From contig PXBG01000130.1 in the NCBI GenBank assembly GCA_003566995.1, positions 1 to 50,334 of the forward strand: a stretch of DNA of 50,334 nt. Direction: 5' to 3'. Below the pieces are notes generated by a model. It was not told the origin of the DNA and made no database searches. It was given only the letters and a program-made list of their open reading frames with translations. Of this stretch, positions 1 to 6,918 are shown piece after piece. Every line of letters begins with the position of its first letter. Position 1 is the stretch's first letter. This stretch comes from Syntrophobacteraceae bacterium (GTDB lineage: Bacteria > Desulfobacterota > Syntrophobacteria > Syntrophobacterales > Syntrophobacteraceae). The position numbers were made by a program, and so were the translations under genes.

Positions 1-718
1 CCGGAGGTGTGTTCCTCCAAATGAAAGTAGATCAATGCTCTGAGTTGCTGTTCAAAATTCATCTGAAACGGTCTTTTCCCTCTTGGCACCAGCGGTCGAG
101 CAGTGGCAAGAGCATCCTTGGTTGGTTTCAAAAGATCCTCGAAGCTGGGTGCAGTGCATTTTGGAGCGTGAGGATGGAATGTCTGCGGCATTTTCGCAAC
201 TCCTTAGAATTATAGGATTTTACGAAAAGGCCGCGATTCGCACCTTTATGGAAATGTCAAGAGAAAACTCATTTAGAATGGCGATTATTTTATCATTTTT
301 CCACCTTACTTACGGTGCAATTTTCTAACCGGACATTGCTGGTTTCATCTCCTTTTTTGATGGTGGTTTCATTGTTCTTTCAAAAGGGACTCTCCCGCTT
401 TTTATTGCCCTGTTGGAAACGATCTTAATTTTTTCAAGGCAAAGGGACCTTGACCTGAGTCAAGAGTTTCATTTTTTTATGCGAAAGCTGTGGCTTGGAT
501 GGAGTGAGAGTGATTGCATCTGAAGAGTCAGGGATTCCCATGCAAATTCTTGAATGCAGGGATTTTTAAACCATTATAGTATGAATTGGAAGGAGCATAA
601 AGGTTTCTCACTGGCCTGGTGCCCTATCATTGGGGGCGCGCTCGAAAAAGGGATGGCTGTTGCAGGCTTTGGCCGGCAGTGAGGTTGGCATTGGGAGATG
701 CTCTGGCGGGGGAGGCAA
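1..718. other. gene-poor left edge with a regulatory palindrome
   Basis: No convincing gene lies here. Short open frames exist (for example 83-328 on the plus strand), but none has a ribosome binding site, a recognisable motif or a credible partner, and the first 600 bases are richer in A and T than the genes that follow. The one clear structure is the palindrome at 449-464, listed separately. A possible promoter for the regulator gene is TTGAAT at 550-555 with TATAGT at 575-580, but the 19-base spacer is long, so this is weak. Confidence 0.5.
449..464. promoter_or_regulatory. FNR-type palindrome upstream of the Crp/Fnr gene
   Basis: CTTGACCTGAGTCAAG is an inverted repeat containing TTGA, six bases, then TCAA (450-463). 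That is the half-site and spacing known for FNR, ANR and DNR regulators. It lies about 255 bases before the start of the Crp/Fnr-family gene at 719. The recognition helix of that protein contains ETLSR, close to the ETISR of E. coli FNR, so autoregulation is a reasonable inference. No good promoter is visible at the usual distance from the site. Confidence 0.55.
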
Positions 719-1432
719 ATGAATATTTGGGAGGGGGGGGACAGGGAAAGACTGTGGAGGCGTTTGTCAAAAGTGCCTCTTTTTGAAGGTCTTCCCCAGG
801 GGCAGCTGCAGGATCTTGCGGGGATTGCCTCCGAAAAGACGGTGGTCCGGGGGGACATGCTGTTTCGTGAGGGAGAAAAAGCCACGGGGTTTTACGTGGT
901 CATTTCGGGCCGGGTGAAAATCTACAAAGTGTCCCTGGAAGGCAAGGAGCAAATCTTGCACATTTTTGGTGCAGGTGAAGTCTTTGGCGAAGTTCCCGTT
1001 TTTGCGGGAGGCAACTATCCGGCGCATGCGGAAATTCTTGAAAAGGGGGTGATGCTCTTTTTTTCAAGGAACGCGTTCCTGGAGTTGTTGAAAGAGCAGC
1101 CGACGCTGGCCCTCAACATGCTCAGCATTCTTTCCATGCGTTTGAGAAGGTTCACCCACATGGTGGAGGATCTCTCCCTCAAGGAAGTTCCCGGGAGGCT
1201 GGCAGCCCACCTGCTGATTCTGGGAGAGAGAAGTCCGGGAAAGGACACCTTCGAACTGGAAATCACCAAGGGGCAGCTTGCCGGCTTGCTGGGAACGATT
1301 CCCGAGACTCTTTCGCGAATCCTCACTCGAATGACACAGCAGGGGATCATTCAGGTTGAGGGTCGAACCATTCGTGTTCTGGACCGTGAAGCCCTCGAAG
1401 CACTGGCCGAAGGGGGAAAATTGCCTGTGTGA
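719..1432 (+). CDS. Crp/Fnr-family transcriptional regulator
   Basis: A 237-residue cyclic-nucleotide-binding-fold regulator with a C-terminal winged helix. Residues of roughly 20-130 form the effector beta-barrel (the stretch with FREGEKATGFYVV and GEVFGEVPVF). The C-terminal third carries the DNA-binding helix with ETLSRIL. In FNR the equivalent Glu, Ser and Arg read the TTGAT half-site, so an FNR-like rather than a CRP-like (GTGA) target is expected. The N-terminus lacks the cysteine cluster of oxygen-sensing FNR, so the signal is not a [4Fe-4S] cluster of that type; heme, NO or another ligand are possibilities I cannot choose between. I chose ATG 719, which follows GGGGGAGG closely; an upstream ATG at 698 is in frame. 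Two tRNA genes follow on the same strand. Confidence 0.88.
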   Translation: MNIWEGGDRERLWRRLSKVPLFEGLPQGQLQDLAGIASEKTVVRGDMLFREGEKATGFYVVISGRVKIYKVSLEGKEQILHIFGAGEVFGEVPVFAGGNYPAHAEILEKGVMLFFSRNAFLELLKEQPTLALNMLSILSMRLRRFTHMVEDLSLKEVPGRLAAHLLILGERSPGKDTFELEITKGQLAGLLGTIPETLSRILTRMTQQGIIQVEGRTIRVLDREALEALAEGGKLPV

Positions 1433-1476
1433 AAAAAATTTTGGAGAGTCTTGAAGGTTTTTTTCTGAACTATGAG

Positions 1477-1505
1477 TTGACACTCCATGGGGCCTATGTT
1501 AAACG
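1477..1505 (+). promoter_or_regulatory. possible promoter for tRNA-Lys
   Basis: TTGACA at 1477-1482 is a perfect -35 box. Seventeen bases later TAAACG (1500-1505) is a mediocre -10 box. The tRNA-Lys gene begins at 1534, a plausible distance from a start near 1511. Confidence 0.45.
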
Positions 1506-1533
1506 AACAATTCCTGTTCGTCAGGAACTGGTT

Positions 1534-1609
1534 GGGCCGTTAACTCAGTTGGTAGAGTATCTGCCTTTTAAGCAGAGAGTCCCGCGTTCGAGCCGCGGAC
1601 GGCCCACCA
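1534..1609 (+). tRNA. tRNA-Lys (anticodon UUU)
   Basis: A complete 76-base cloverleaf including an encoded CCA end. The acceptor stem pairs GGGCCGT (1534-1540) with ACGGCCC (1599-1605), followed by discriminator A and CCA. The anticodon stem TCTGC/GCAGA encloses the loop CTTTTAA, giving anticodon UUU. The T arm contains the usual GTTCGAG loop. Confidence 0.96.
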
Positions 1610-1623
1610 AACCACAAAAAGTC

Positions 1624-1652
1624 TTGACAAAGCTCAAGGAATGCGATACAAG
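1624..1652 (+). promoter_or_regulatory. possible promoter for tRNA-Glu
   Basis: TTGACA at 1624-1629 followed after 17 bases by TACAAG (1647-1652), four of six matches to a -10 box. It lies between the two tRNA genes, but the second would then start only about 9 bases before tRNA-Glu, so co-transcription from the upstream promoter is also possible. Confidence 0.45.
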
Positions 1653-1666
1653 CGATCTCACTTTGC

Positions 1667-1744
1667 GTCCCCATCGTCTAGCTCGGTCCAGGACACCGGC
1701 CTTTCACGCCGGCAACACCGGTTCAAATCCGGTTGGGGACGCCA
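1667..1744 (+). tRNA. tRNA-Glu (anticodon UUC)
   Basis: A complete 78-base cloverleaf with encoded CCA. GTCCCCA (1667-1673) pairs with TGGGGAC (1734-1740), followed by discriminator G and CCA. The anticodon stem CCGGC/GCCGG encloses CTTTCAC, giving anticodon UUC. The T loop is TTCAAAT. Confidence 0.96.
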
Positions 1745-1812
1745 AAAGAATTCAACAGGTTGCTGCAGCGAGCAGCCTGGGACATTCCGGTGGATACACC
1801 GGCGGATATTTC

Positions 1813-1848
1813 AAGCCCTGTGACCGCAACTCACAGGGCTTTTTTTTG
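1813..1848 (+). terminator. intrinsic terminator after the tRNA pair
   Basis: The arm AAGCCCTGTGA (1813-1823) pairs perfectly with TCACAGGGCTT (1831-1841) around a 7-base loop and runs into a tract of eight T residues. It would end the tRNA transcript. Confidence 0.92.
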
Positions 1849-1871
1849 TGCGTGGTCCCAAAGGTGATTTT

Positions 1872-2060
1872 TCACTGGAGACCACGATAGAATTTTTCCC
1901 AGCACCATTCACAAATGAGGTTTTCATCCTCATCGGTTCTTTCGACCATGATGTGAGGGTGAAGCAGGGGCAGTTCCTGTCCGCACTTGTGGCACTGCAG
2001 GTGAAAACCGCTTCCCTCCCTGGGTGCGGTCGTTTTTTGTGGATTGCTGGAATCAGTCAT
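1872..2060 (-). CDS. small zinc-binding-type protein (two CxxC pairs)
   Basis: A 62-residue protein of unknown function. It has two cysteine pairs, CHKC and CEWC, separated by about 30 residues, the pattern of a small zinc ribbon. The ATG at 2060 is preceded by GGAGAGG at good spacing; an in-frame start further upstream (2132) would add 24 residues without a ribosome binding site. It lies downstream of the PEBP gene on the same strand and converges with the tRNA terminator. I do not recognise the family, so the zinc binding is an inference from cysteine spacing alone. Confidence 0.65.
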   Translation of the reverse strand: MTDSSNPQKTTAPREGSGFHLQCHKCGQELPLLHPHIMVERTDEDENLICEWCWEKFYRGLQ

Positions 2061-2180
2061 GTTCTGCCTCTCCTTATGTTCAGTCGTTTTTCCGGGAACG
2101 ATGAAAACAGCATGGATTCGCTGAAGCCCCATTTCACCCGCATTGTTGTGAGGCCGCCACCTGAAAGAAATCCGCCCGCA

Positions 2181-2657
2181 TCATCGAACTCTCTGGTAGG
2201 TTCCCACCAGCTCAGCCTGATCGAGGACATGTCCCTTCATGGCTTGCTCCAGTTTCCCTTTGGTGGGTTCTTTCAAATCGTCCAGGATTGTGTCCAGAGC
2301 ATAGAGCTTGTGGAAGTATCTGTGGCTTCCCACGGGGGGGCAGGGGCCTCCATATCCCGTGCCCTTCCAGTCATTGAGGCCCTGCAGGGTGCCTTCGGGC
2401 AGGTTCGGTGGCGCAATTCCTTCCTCCAAGTCCCCCGCCGTTGGAGGAATGTTGTAGAGCACCCAATGGACCCAGGTCATTTTGGGCGCTTTGGGGTCCG
2501 GCGCATCGGGATCATCCACTATGAGCGCCAGGCTCTTTGTCCCATGGGGCAGGGCCTTCCAGGACAGGGGAGGGGAAATGTCCTCCCCGTCACACGTGTA
2601 CTTCACGGGGATTTCGCCCTGATGCGTGAATGCACTGGAAGTCAAAGTGAAACTCAT
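2181..2657 (-). CDS. YbhB/YbcL-family protein (PEBP / Raf kinase inhibitor-like)
   Basis: A 158-residue phosphatidylethanolamine-binding-protein homologue of full length for the bacterial branch. The two family signatures are present: DDPDAPDPK near residue 50 and GPCPPVGSHRYFHKLYALD around residues 105-125; together they form the anion-binding pocket in known structures. No signal peptide is evident, so a cytoplasmic location is likely. The biological role of bacterial members such as E. coli YbhB is unsettled. The ATG at 2657 follows GGGAGG with a 7-base spacer. Confidence 0.9.
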   Translation of the reverse strand: MSFTLTSSAFTHQGEIPVKYTCDGEDISPPLSWKALPHGTKSLALIVDDPDAPDPKAPKMTWVHWVLYNIPPTAGDLEEGIAPPNLPEGTLQGLNDWKGTGYGGPCPPVGSHRYFHKLYALDTILDDLKEPTKGKLEQAMKGHVLDQAELVGTYQRVR

Positions 2658-2779
2658 GGTGAAGCCTCCCTGTTTTTTTGTTCATGTTCATAAAGACTGG
2701 ACGTGATGAGCGTGAAAAAGCAATGGTTGAACCTTCACCAACGTGTGTGTCGGTGAATCTTGCCCGCGCATAACCTTTT

Positions 2780-3130
2780 TCATGAAGCATCTCCGCCGTG
2801 CTCAATGGCAGAGAGCCAGGTTTTCACCGCTTCTTCGAATTCGTCCAGGGACAGATGCAGGGGGGCACACTCTTCGTCCATTTCGCTCTCGATGGTCACC
2901 CCGCTCCTGTCAAGGATCACCGTGTGTGCGTTGCCTGTCTGCTCCCACCTTTGTTCCCCTTGAGAAGAAATCCCTTCAATTGCGTTGAGCAGCTCCAGGC
3001 AATGGGACGAGCTTTCCTGCACATCCTCCTCCAGGAAACGGCCCAGAAGCTCCCGGTCTCTGTCCGGTATGGCTTTCAGGATGCCGTTATCTCCTGAATG
3101 AACCCTCAGGGTCCCTTTCTTCCCGTTCAT
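2780..3130 (-). CDS. UPF0231 (YacL)-like protein
   Basis: A 116-residue acidic soluble protein. The middle segment (RWEQTGNAHTVILDRSGVTI) and overall layout resemble E. coli YacL of the UPF0231 family, whose function is unknown. The start at 3130 (MNGKKG) was preferred over 3151 because GGGG lies 7 bases before it. A stem (TTCACC 2734-2739 with GGTGAA 2752-2757) sits just after the stop and may separate this gene from the PEBP gene. The family match is from memory of motif similarity and is only moderately secure. Confidence 0.6.
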   Translation of the reverse strand: MNGKKGTLRVHSGDNGILKAIPDRDRELLGRFLEEDVQESSSHCLELLNAIEGISSQGEQRWEQTGNAHTVILDRSGVTIESEMDEECAPLHLSLDEFEEAVKTWLSAIEHGGDAS

Positions 3131-3169
3131 TGCCCATCCCCTTTCATCCAAAATTTGGAGAAAGTATGA

Positions 3170-3697
3170 TCAACGGTCCCGCCTGTACAAGGGAAATGCC
3201 GTGTTGATGCGACCGTCCCGCAGCAGGTAGCCCCGGATCACAAAACCTTTTCCCGATGGGCCGGTGAACCGCCTAGACTCCAGGGAAGTCCGGTTGTGGT
3301 AGGCGTGGAGAATGGCTTCCAGGACCTCCTGGCGGTTCATGTGGTCGGGAAAAAAAGTGGAGCGTTTCCCGAGCCATTCTCCATCATCGGTGCGTATTTC
3401 CACCGTGGTTTCATACACGCCCGCCCTGTTGGGTCCCGCAGTGATGCGGACCACCCGGGCATGGGGCGGATCCTGACCACCGGGCCGGGAGTGGTATCCC
3501 ACAGGCCTTCCTCTTCGGTTGATTTCTCCGTGAAAGATGTGTTCCAGGTTCACGGGAGGATCGGTGGAGCTCCAGGAGGCATGGGGTTGGGAATTCGATG
3601 GCAGGAAGGCGCCTGCGTGAGAAAGGGGCCCCCAGAGAAGGAGCAGGCCCAGAACCACCGGCAAAGCCATAAAGTGGAGGATTCTCTTGGCTGTCAT
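3170..3697 (-). CDS. secreted protein of unknown function
   Basis: A 175-residue protein with a clear signal peptide: basic MTAKR, then a hydrophobic stretch to about residue 24 and a probable cleavage near SHAGA. The mature part has a central segment (ARVVRITAGPNRAGVYETTVEIRTDDGEW) and a C-terminal segment (SGKGFVIRGYLLRDGRINTAFPLYRRDR) that look like beta-strands of a small folded domain. I recognise no family or catalytic motif. The ATG follows CGGAG at about 9 bases. The gene stands 39 bases upstream of the UPF0231-like gene on the same strand. Confidence 0.65.
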   Translation of the reverse strand: MTAKRILHFMALPVVLGLLLLWGPLSHAGAFLPSNSQPHASWSSTDPPVNLEHIFHGEINRRGRPVGYHSRPGGQDPPHARVVRITAGPNRAGVYETTVEIRTDDGEWLGKRSTFFPDHMNRQEVLEAILHAYHNRTSLESRRFTGPSGKGFVIRGYLLRDGRINTAFPLYRRDR

Positions 3698-3801
3698 GGT
3701 TTTTTCTCCGTTTCACGGATCTTCAAGCCCATTGGGGTGTCTCATGAGAAATATTAAAGGGTGGAAAGCTTTTGCTCAAGAGAATGTGATGTGAAGGCCC
3801 T

Positions 3802-5382
3802 TCATTTTGTTCCCTTTGTTCCCTGGTCTTCATGAGTGATCACCACGGGCCCCTGGTAGAGGCTGTGTCCCTTCACAAAGAGCGCATCAGTCCCTTTGGG
3901 CACGAAGATAAAATAATCGTCATTTTCAAGAGCATCGAGCTTCAGGTCACCGGGAAGCCGATGTTCCCGTTCCTGCCGCCAGCAAATGTCCGGAGGCTCA
4001 TGTCTCTGAAAACGGTGGCGGTCGCACTGCCTCAAGCGGGGAAAAGCCCCTGCGGGGGCATAAATGGTCGGTTTGGCTCCCAGTGCTTTCAACCGTCTTT
4101 TGAGGACCGCAATCCCGTAGGGCTCGAAGGTCCACCTCACAAGGGCCCTGTTCCAGTGGCGGATTTGAGGGAGTTTTGAAGGAGCATGCACCGTCCAGCT
4201 GATCACGGGAGTGGTGCCTCTGATGGTTTTTGAAGAAGCTCGAAGGCGTTTTTCCCTGAGAATGCGCACGAGGGTGTCCAGGGTCGTGTGCCCCGAATCC
4301 TTCCGGCCCTGGTAAAGGCTTTCCAGGTAATCTTCGTAGGACTGACCGGGCCAGGGGCCCCAGCAACTCCTGGTGTAATGATAAAGGTACCTGTTCCAGG
4401 GTTCGGGCGGCGAGAACAGGTGAGAAGGATCCCCAATGGGGCGGGCCTTTGCTGGGGGCACACCGGAAGGCTCTTTGGCGACCTCCAGGATCAGGGGCAC
4501 TGCCCCCTTGGAAATGGAGTGGGCAGTGCCGTGGTGCGTTGACGCCCGTTGTCCCTCATGGACCCTCGTGGCGAACCGGACTGATCGGGAGCCATCTGCG
4601 TGCAGTTCGCGCAGCATGCGGTGCAGGTTGCCCTCTGGGCGAAGTTCCACGAGGCAGTGCTCATGGGCCAGCTTTGCCAGGATACGGTCCCTGCAAAGCA
4701 TGAGATCCTTCCGGGCACACACCATGGCGGGAGCCTGGCAGGTGAGGGTGGCCAATGGCCGGAAGCTTTTGGAAAAACCATGGATTCGGGGCACGCTTTC
4801 CAGGCGGTCAAAAGAGCTGTGAACCACGAGGATTGTGGCGATGGAGCGGGAGAGGCCCACATGAGTCACCAGGTCGTGGGTGAGAGTCCCCAGGCTGGAG
4901 GCCAACGCCTTGCCATTGACGGGCCACTTTTCCAGGAAACCTCTCAGGGCCTGTATCCAGAAGGCCTCGGGAGACAGGTTCCTGGATTTTCTGGAATTGA
5001 AGAAAGCGGCCAGAGGAGTGTCTCGAGGATATTGACCCTGTCCGAATAAAAAACGGGGACAAGCGCCCATGTTTTCCTGGTGTTCGCAGGGCGATGTGAA
5101 CTCTGCCACCCAAAACCCCTGGGGGTGCCAGTCCCTCATGAAATTTTCGGCCCGGCGCAGCTGTTTGCCGGAAATGCTGCACTGAATTTCCTCTTCCAGC
5201 CAGTCCCGTGCGGCGCTCCAGGTGTCCGGAAAAAAACGGGGCGCCCGTGCAAGAAGGCCCTGGCACCTGTTTCCATCCTGGCGTGGCATGGTGGCCAGCA
5301 ATGCGGAAAGCATGAGAATTCTTTGAGAATCCTCCGGAGACAAAATTTCCAGGGGGCTGGAAAGAAAAGGTGGGTTTTCCAT
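3802..5382 (-). CDS. uncharacterised protein, possible DprA/SLOG-like and ADP-ribosyltransferase-like domains
   Basis: A 526-residue protein I cannot assign to a named family. Around residues 205-265 it shows a Rossmann-like pattern: ATILVVHSS, then CRDRILAKLAHEHCLVEL and RPEGNLHRML. This recalls the RNR.IA.LS..vvVve..RSG core of DprA and SLOG nucleotide-binding proteins. The C-terminal part begins with LYHYT (His about 335) and TLVRILREKRLRA, includes YGIAVL, and ends with WRQEREHRLPGDL (Glu 471 and 473). Those features resemble the H-Y-E layout of DarT/AbiGi/DUF2971-type ADP-ribosyltransferase folds. Both assignments are inference. The start is uncertain: ATG 5382 gives a natural N-terminus but lacks a strong ribosome binding site; 5481 would add 33 residues. 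The gene is divergent from the YchF-like gene. Confidence 0.6.
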   Translation of the reverse strand: MENPPFLSSPLEILSPEDSQRILMLSALLATMPRQDGNRCQGLLARAPRFFPDTWSAARDWLEEEIQCSISGKQLRRAENFMRDWHPQGFWVAEFTSPCEHQENMGACPRFLFGQGQYPRDTPLAAFFNSRKSRNLSPEAFWIQALRGFLEKWPVNGKALASSLGTLTHDLVTHVGLSRSIATILVVHSSFDRLESVPRIHGFSKSFRPLATLTCQAPAMVCARKDLMLCRDRILAKLAHEHCLVELRPEGNLHRMLRELHADGSRSVRFATRVHEGQRASTHHGTAHSISKGAVPLILEVAKEPSGVPPAKARPIGDPSHLFSPPEPWNRYLYHYTRSCWGPWPGQSYEDYLESLYQGRKDSGHTTLDTLVRILREKRLRASSKTIRGTTPVISWTVHAPSKLPQIRHWNRALVRWTFEPYGIAVLKRRLKALGAKPTIYAPAGAFPRLRQCDRHRFQRHEPPDICWRQEREHRLPGDLKLDALENDDYFIFVPKGTDALFVKGHSLYQGPVVITHEDQGTKGTK

Positions 5383-5570
5383 GGAAAAATTTTCAGTGCG
5401 GTCCCAAAGTTGACGTTTCACAGCCCTTTGAGTATCTTCCTGCGGGTTGTGTGAACCATGGATGGTTTCACAGCAAAGCATTAGGAGGAAGGTTCGCCCA
5501 AGTCAACCTTTTGGTGAGATTTATTGCACGGGCTTGGAAGTTTCCACTGGATTTTTGAAGGGACGGACAC

Positions 5571-6614
5571 ATGAAACTGGGAATCATTGGCTTGGGGCGA
5601 AGTGGAAAAACGACCATTTTCAATGCGCTCACGGGACGCGCAGGAGAATCCGTGCCTGCGGGCGGGCAGGTGACCCCCGTCATGGGGGTGGTGTCTCTTC
5701 CCGATGATCGGGTGGATTGGCTGAGCGCCCTTTACCATCCCAAAAAGACAACTCATGCCCAGGTGACCTACATGGACCTTCAGGGCATGCCCGCAGGCGT
5801 TGAAAGCAAACAGGAATACATGGCTCATCTCCTGAACCACATGCGGCCCATGGACGCCTTTCTCCTGGTCTTGCGAAACTTCGACGATCCCGTTCTGGGA
5901 GCGCCCAGGGCAGCGGCGGACATGAGAGAATTGCAGGATGAATTTCTCATTGCCGACCTGGCCACAGTGGAGAAGCGTCTGGAGAAGCTCTCCATGGAGG
6001 AAAAGAGAGGCAAAAAGCTCACGGGAAAGGAGAAGGAACTTCTCAACGCCTGCTGGGAAGCGCTGGACGCGGGACAACCCCTCAAGTCCCGGCCCGAACT
6101 CGCTGCATCGGTTGAGCTGAGGGGGTTCACCTTCCTGTCGGCCAAGCCCCTTCTGGTGATTTTCAACAACGAAGATGAGGACGACCGGCTGCCCCCATCT
6201 CATCCGCTGACTGAAAAAGCCATGGTGGTCCGTGGAAAGCTGGAAATGGAAATGGCTCAGCTGTCAGCTGAAGAGGCTCAGGACTTTCAAAAGGATTTCG
6301 GAATCGAAGAGTCCGCGATGAACCGCGTGGTTCAGGAGTCTTTCAGGCTGCTTCGCCTGGCGACCTTTTTCACCGTCGGAGATGACGAGGTGAAAGCGTG
6401 GACCATTCCCCGCGACCTTCCAGCCCTGGAAGCGGCGGGATGCATCCATTCGGACATTCAGCGGGGCTTCATCCGGGCGGAAGTGGTGGCTTATGAAGAC
6501 CTGCGCGCGGCAGGGGATTACGCGAAAGCCCGAAAGCAGGGAACCGTGCGGCTGGAAGGAAAGACCTATCCCGTTCAGGATGGTGATGTGATCCATTTCA
6601 GGTTCAACGTGTGA
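5571..6614 (+). CDS. YchF/Obg-like P-loop NTPase (divergent)
   Basis: A 347-residue member of the YchF branch of translation-factor-related GTPases/ATPases. The P-loop GLGRSGKTTIFNALTG opens the protein, where canonical YchF has GLPNVGKS. A helical coiled-coil insertion occupies roughly residues 120-190 (EKRLEKLSMEEKRGKKL), and the C-terminus is a TGS-type domain (RAEVVAYEDL to DGDVIHFRFNV). The typical YchF KPLL.I.N.ED segment is present around residue 200. The altered P-loop suggests this is a paralogue rather than the housekeeping ychF, which I would expect elsewhere in the genome. The start ATG follows GAAGGGACGGACAC. Confidence 0.82.
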   Translation: MKLGIIGLGRSGKTTIFNALTGRAGESVPAGGQVTPVMGVVSLPDDRVDWLSALYHPKKTTHAQVTYMDLQGMPAGVESKQEYMAHLLNHMRPMDAFLLVLRNFDDPVLGAPRAAADMRELQDEFLIADLATVEKRLEKLSMEEKRGKKLTGKEKELLNACWEALDAGQPLKSRPELAASVELRGFTFLSAKPLLVIFNNEDEDDRLPPSHPLTEKAMVVRGKLEMEMAQLSAEEAQDFQKDFGIEESAMNRVVQESFRLLRLATFFTVGDDEVKAWTIPRDLPALEAAGCIHSDIQRGFIRAEVVAYEDLRAAGDYAKARKQGTVRLEGKTYPVQDGDVIHFRFNV

Positions 6615-6688
6615 GGGCAGGACTCCCCGTGGGTCCTGATGGAAGTCCCTTTTGGCGTGACGGCGCGGGAGCAGGGCACCGGCCGGGG

Positions 6689-6834
6689 CAATGCTGTTGG
6701 CTCAACGGGTTGTGTGTTGCCCCGTCCCGTGACATCCGCGAAATGGGGAGGAGGGTCTGGATGCCCCTGAAAAGACTGGATTCCCGTCTCCGCGGGAATG
6801 ACGTGAAGGAGATTTGTTCAGGGGGGAAAAGCTT
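6689..6834. repeat. dispersed repeat, copy A (about 145 bp)
   Basis: This noncoding block between the YchF-like gene and the minus-strand operon has a diverged, inverted second copy at 27367-27510. Shared blocks include AAGCTTTTCC at one edge, TTCACNTCATTCCCGCGGAG in the middle, CTTTTCAGGG, and GGGCAACACACAA near the other edge. By eye the two are about 75-80% identical. Within copy A, ATTCCCG/CGGGAAT (6780-6798) forms a hairpin of the kind seen in small REP-like or MITE-like elements. No open frame is shared. The rest of the 6615-6918 gap holds nothing else I can recognise. Confidence 0.75.
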
Positions 6835-6918
6835 AAAGTCAACAGCCTTGACCTGCCGGGGAAACGGCGCCCATGAAGGGTCGCTTCTGGAGTCGCACCC
6901 TTGAGTTGGCCAGGCTCC

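Noticed and set aside
83-328. Open frame of 81 codons at the left edge
   Set aside because: No ribosome binding site, no recognisable motif and composition like the surrounding noncoding DNA; an upstream in-frame TGA suggested a selenoprotein, but nothing supports it.
1848-2693. Plus-strand open frame of 281 codons
   Set aside because: Shadow of the PEBP and small zinc-binding genes on the minus strand, whose family motifs are clear.
6776-6802. Intrinsic terminator at the ATTCCCG/CGGGAAT hairpin after the YchF-like gene
   Set aside because: No T-run follows, and the hairpin is part of the dispersed repeat with a second copy elsewhere.
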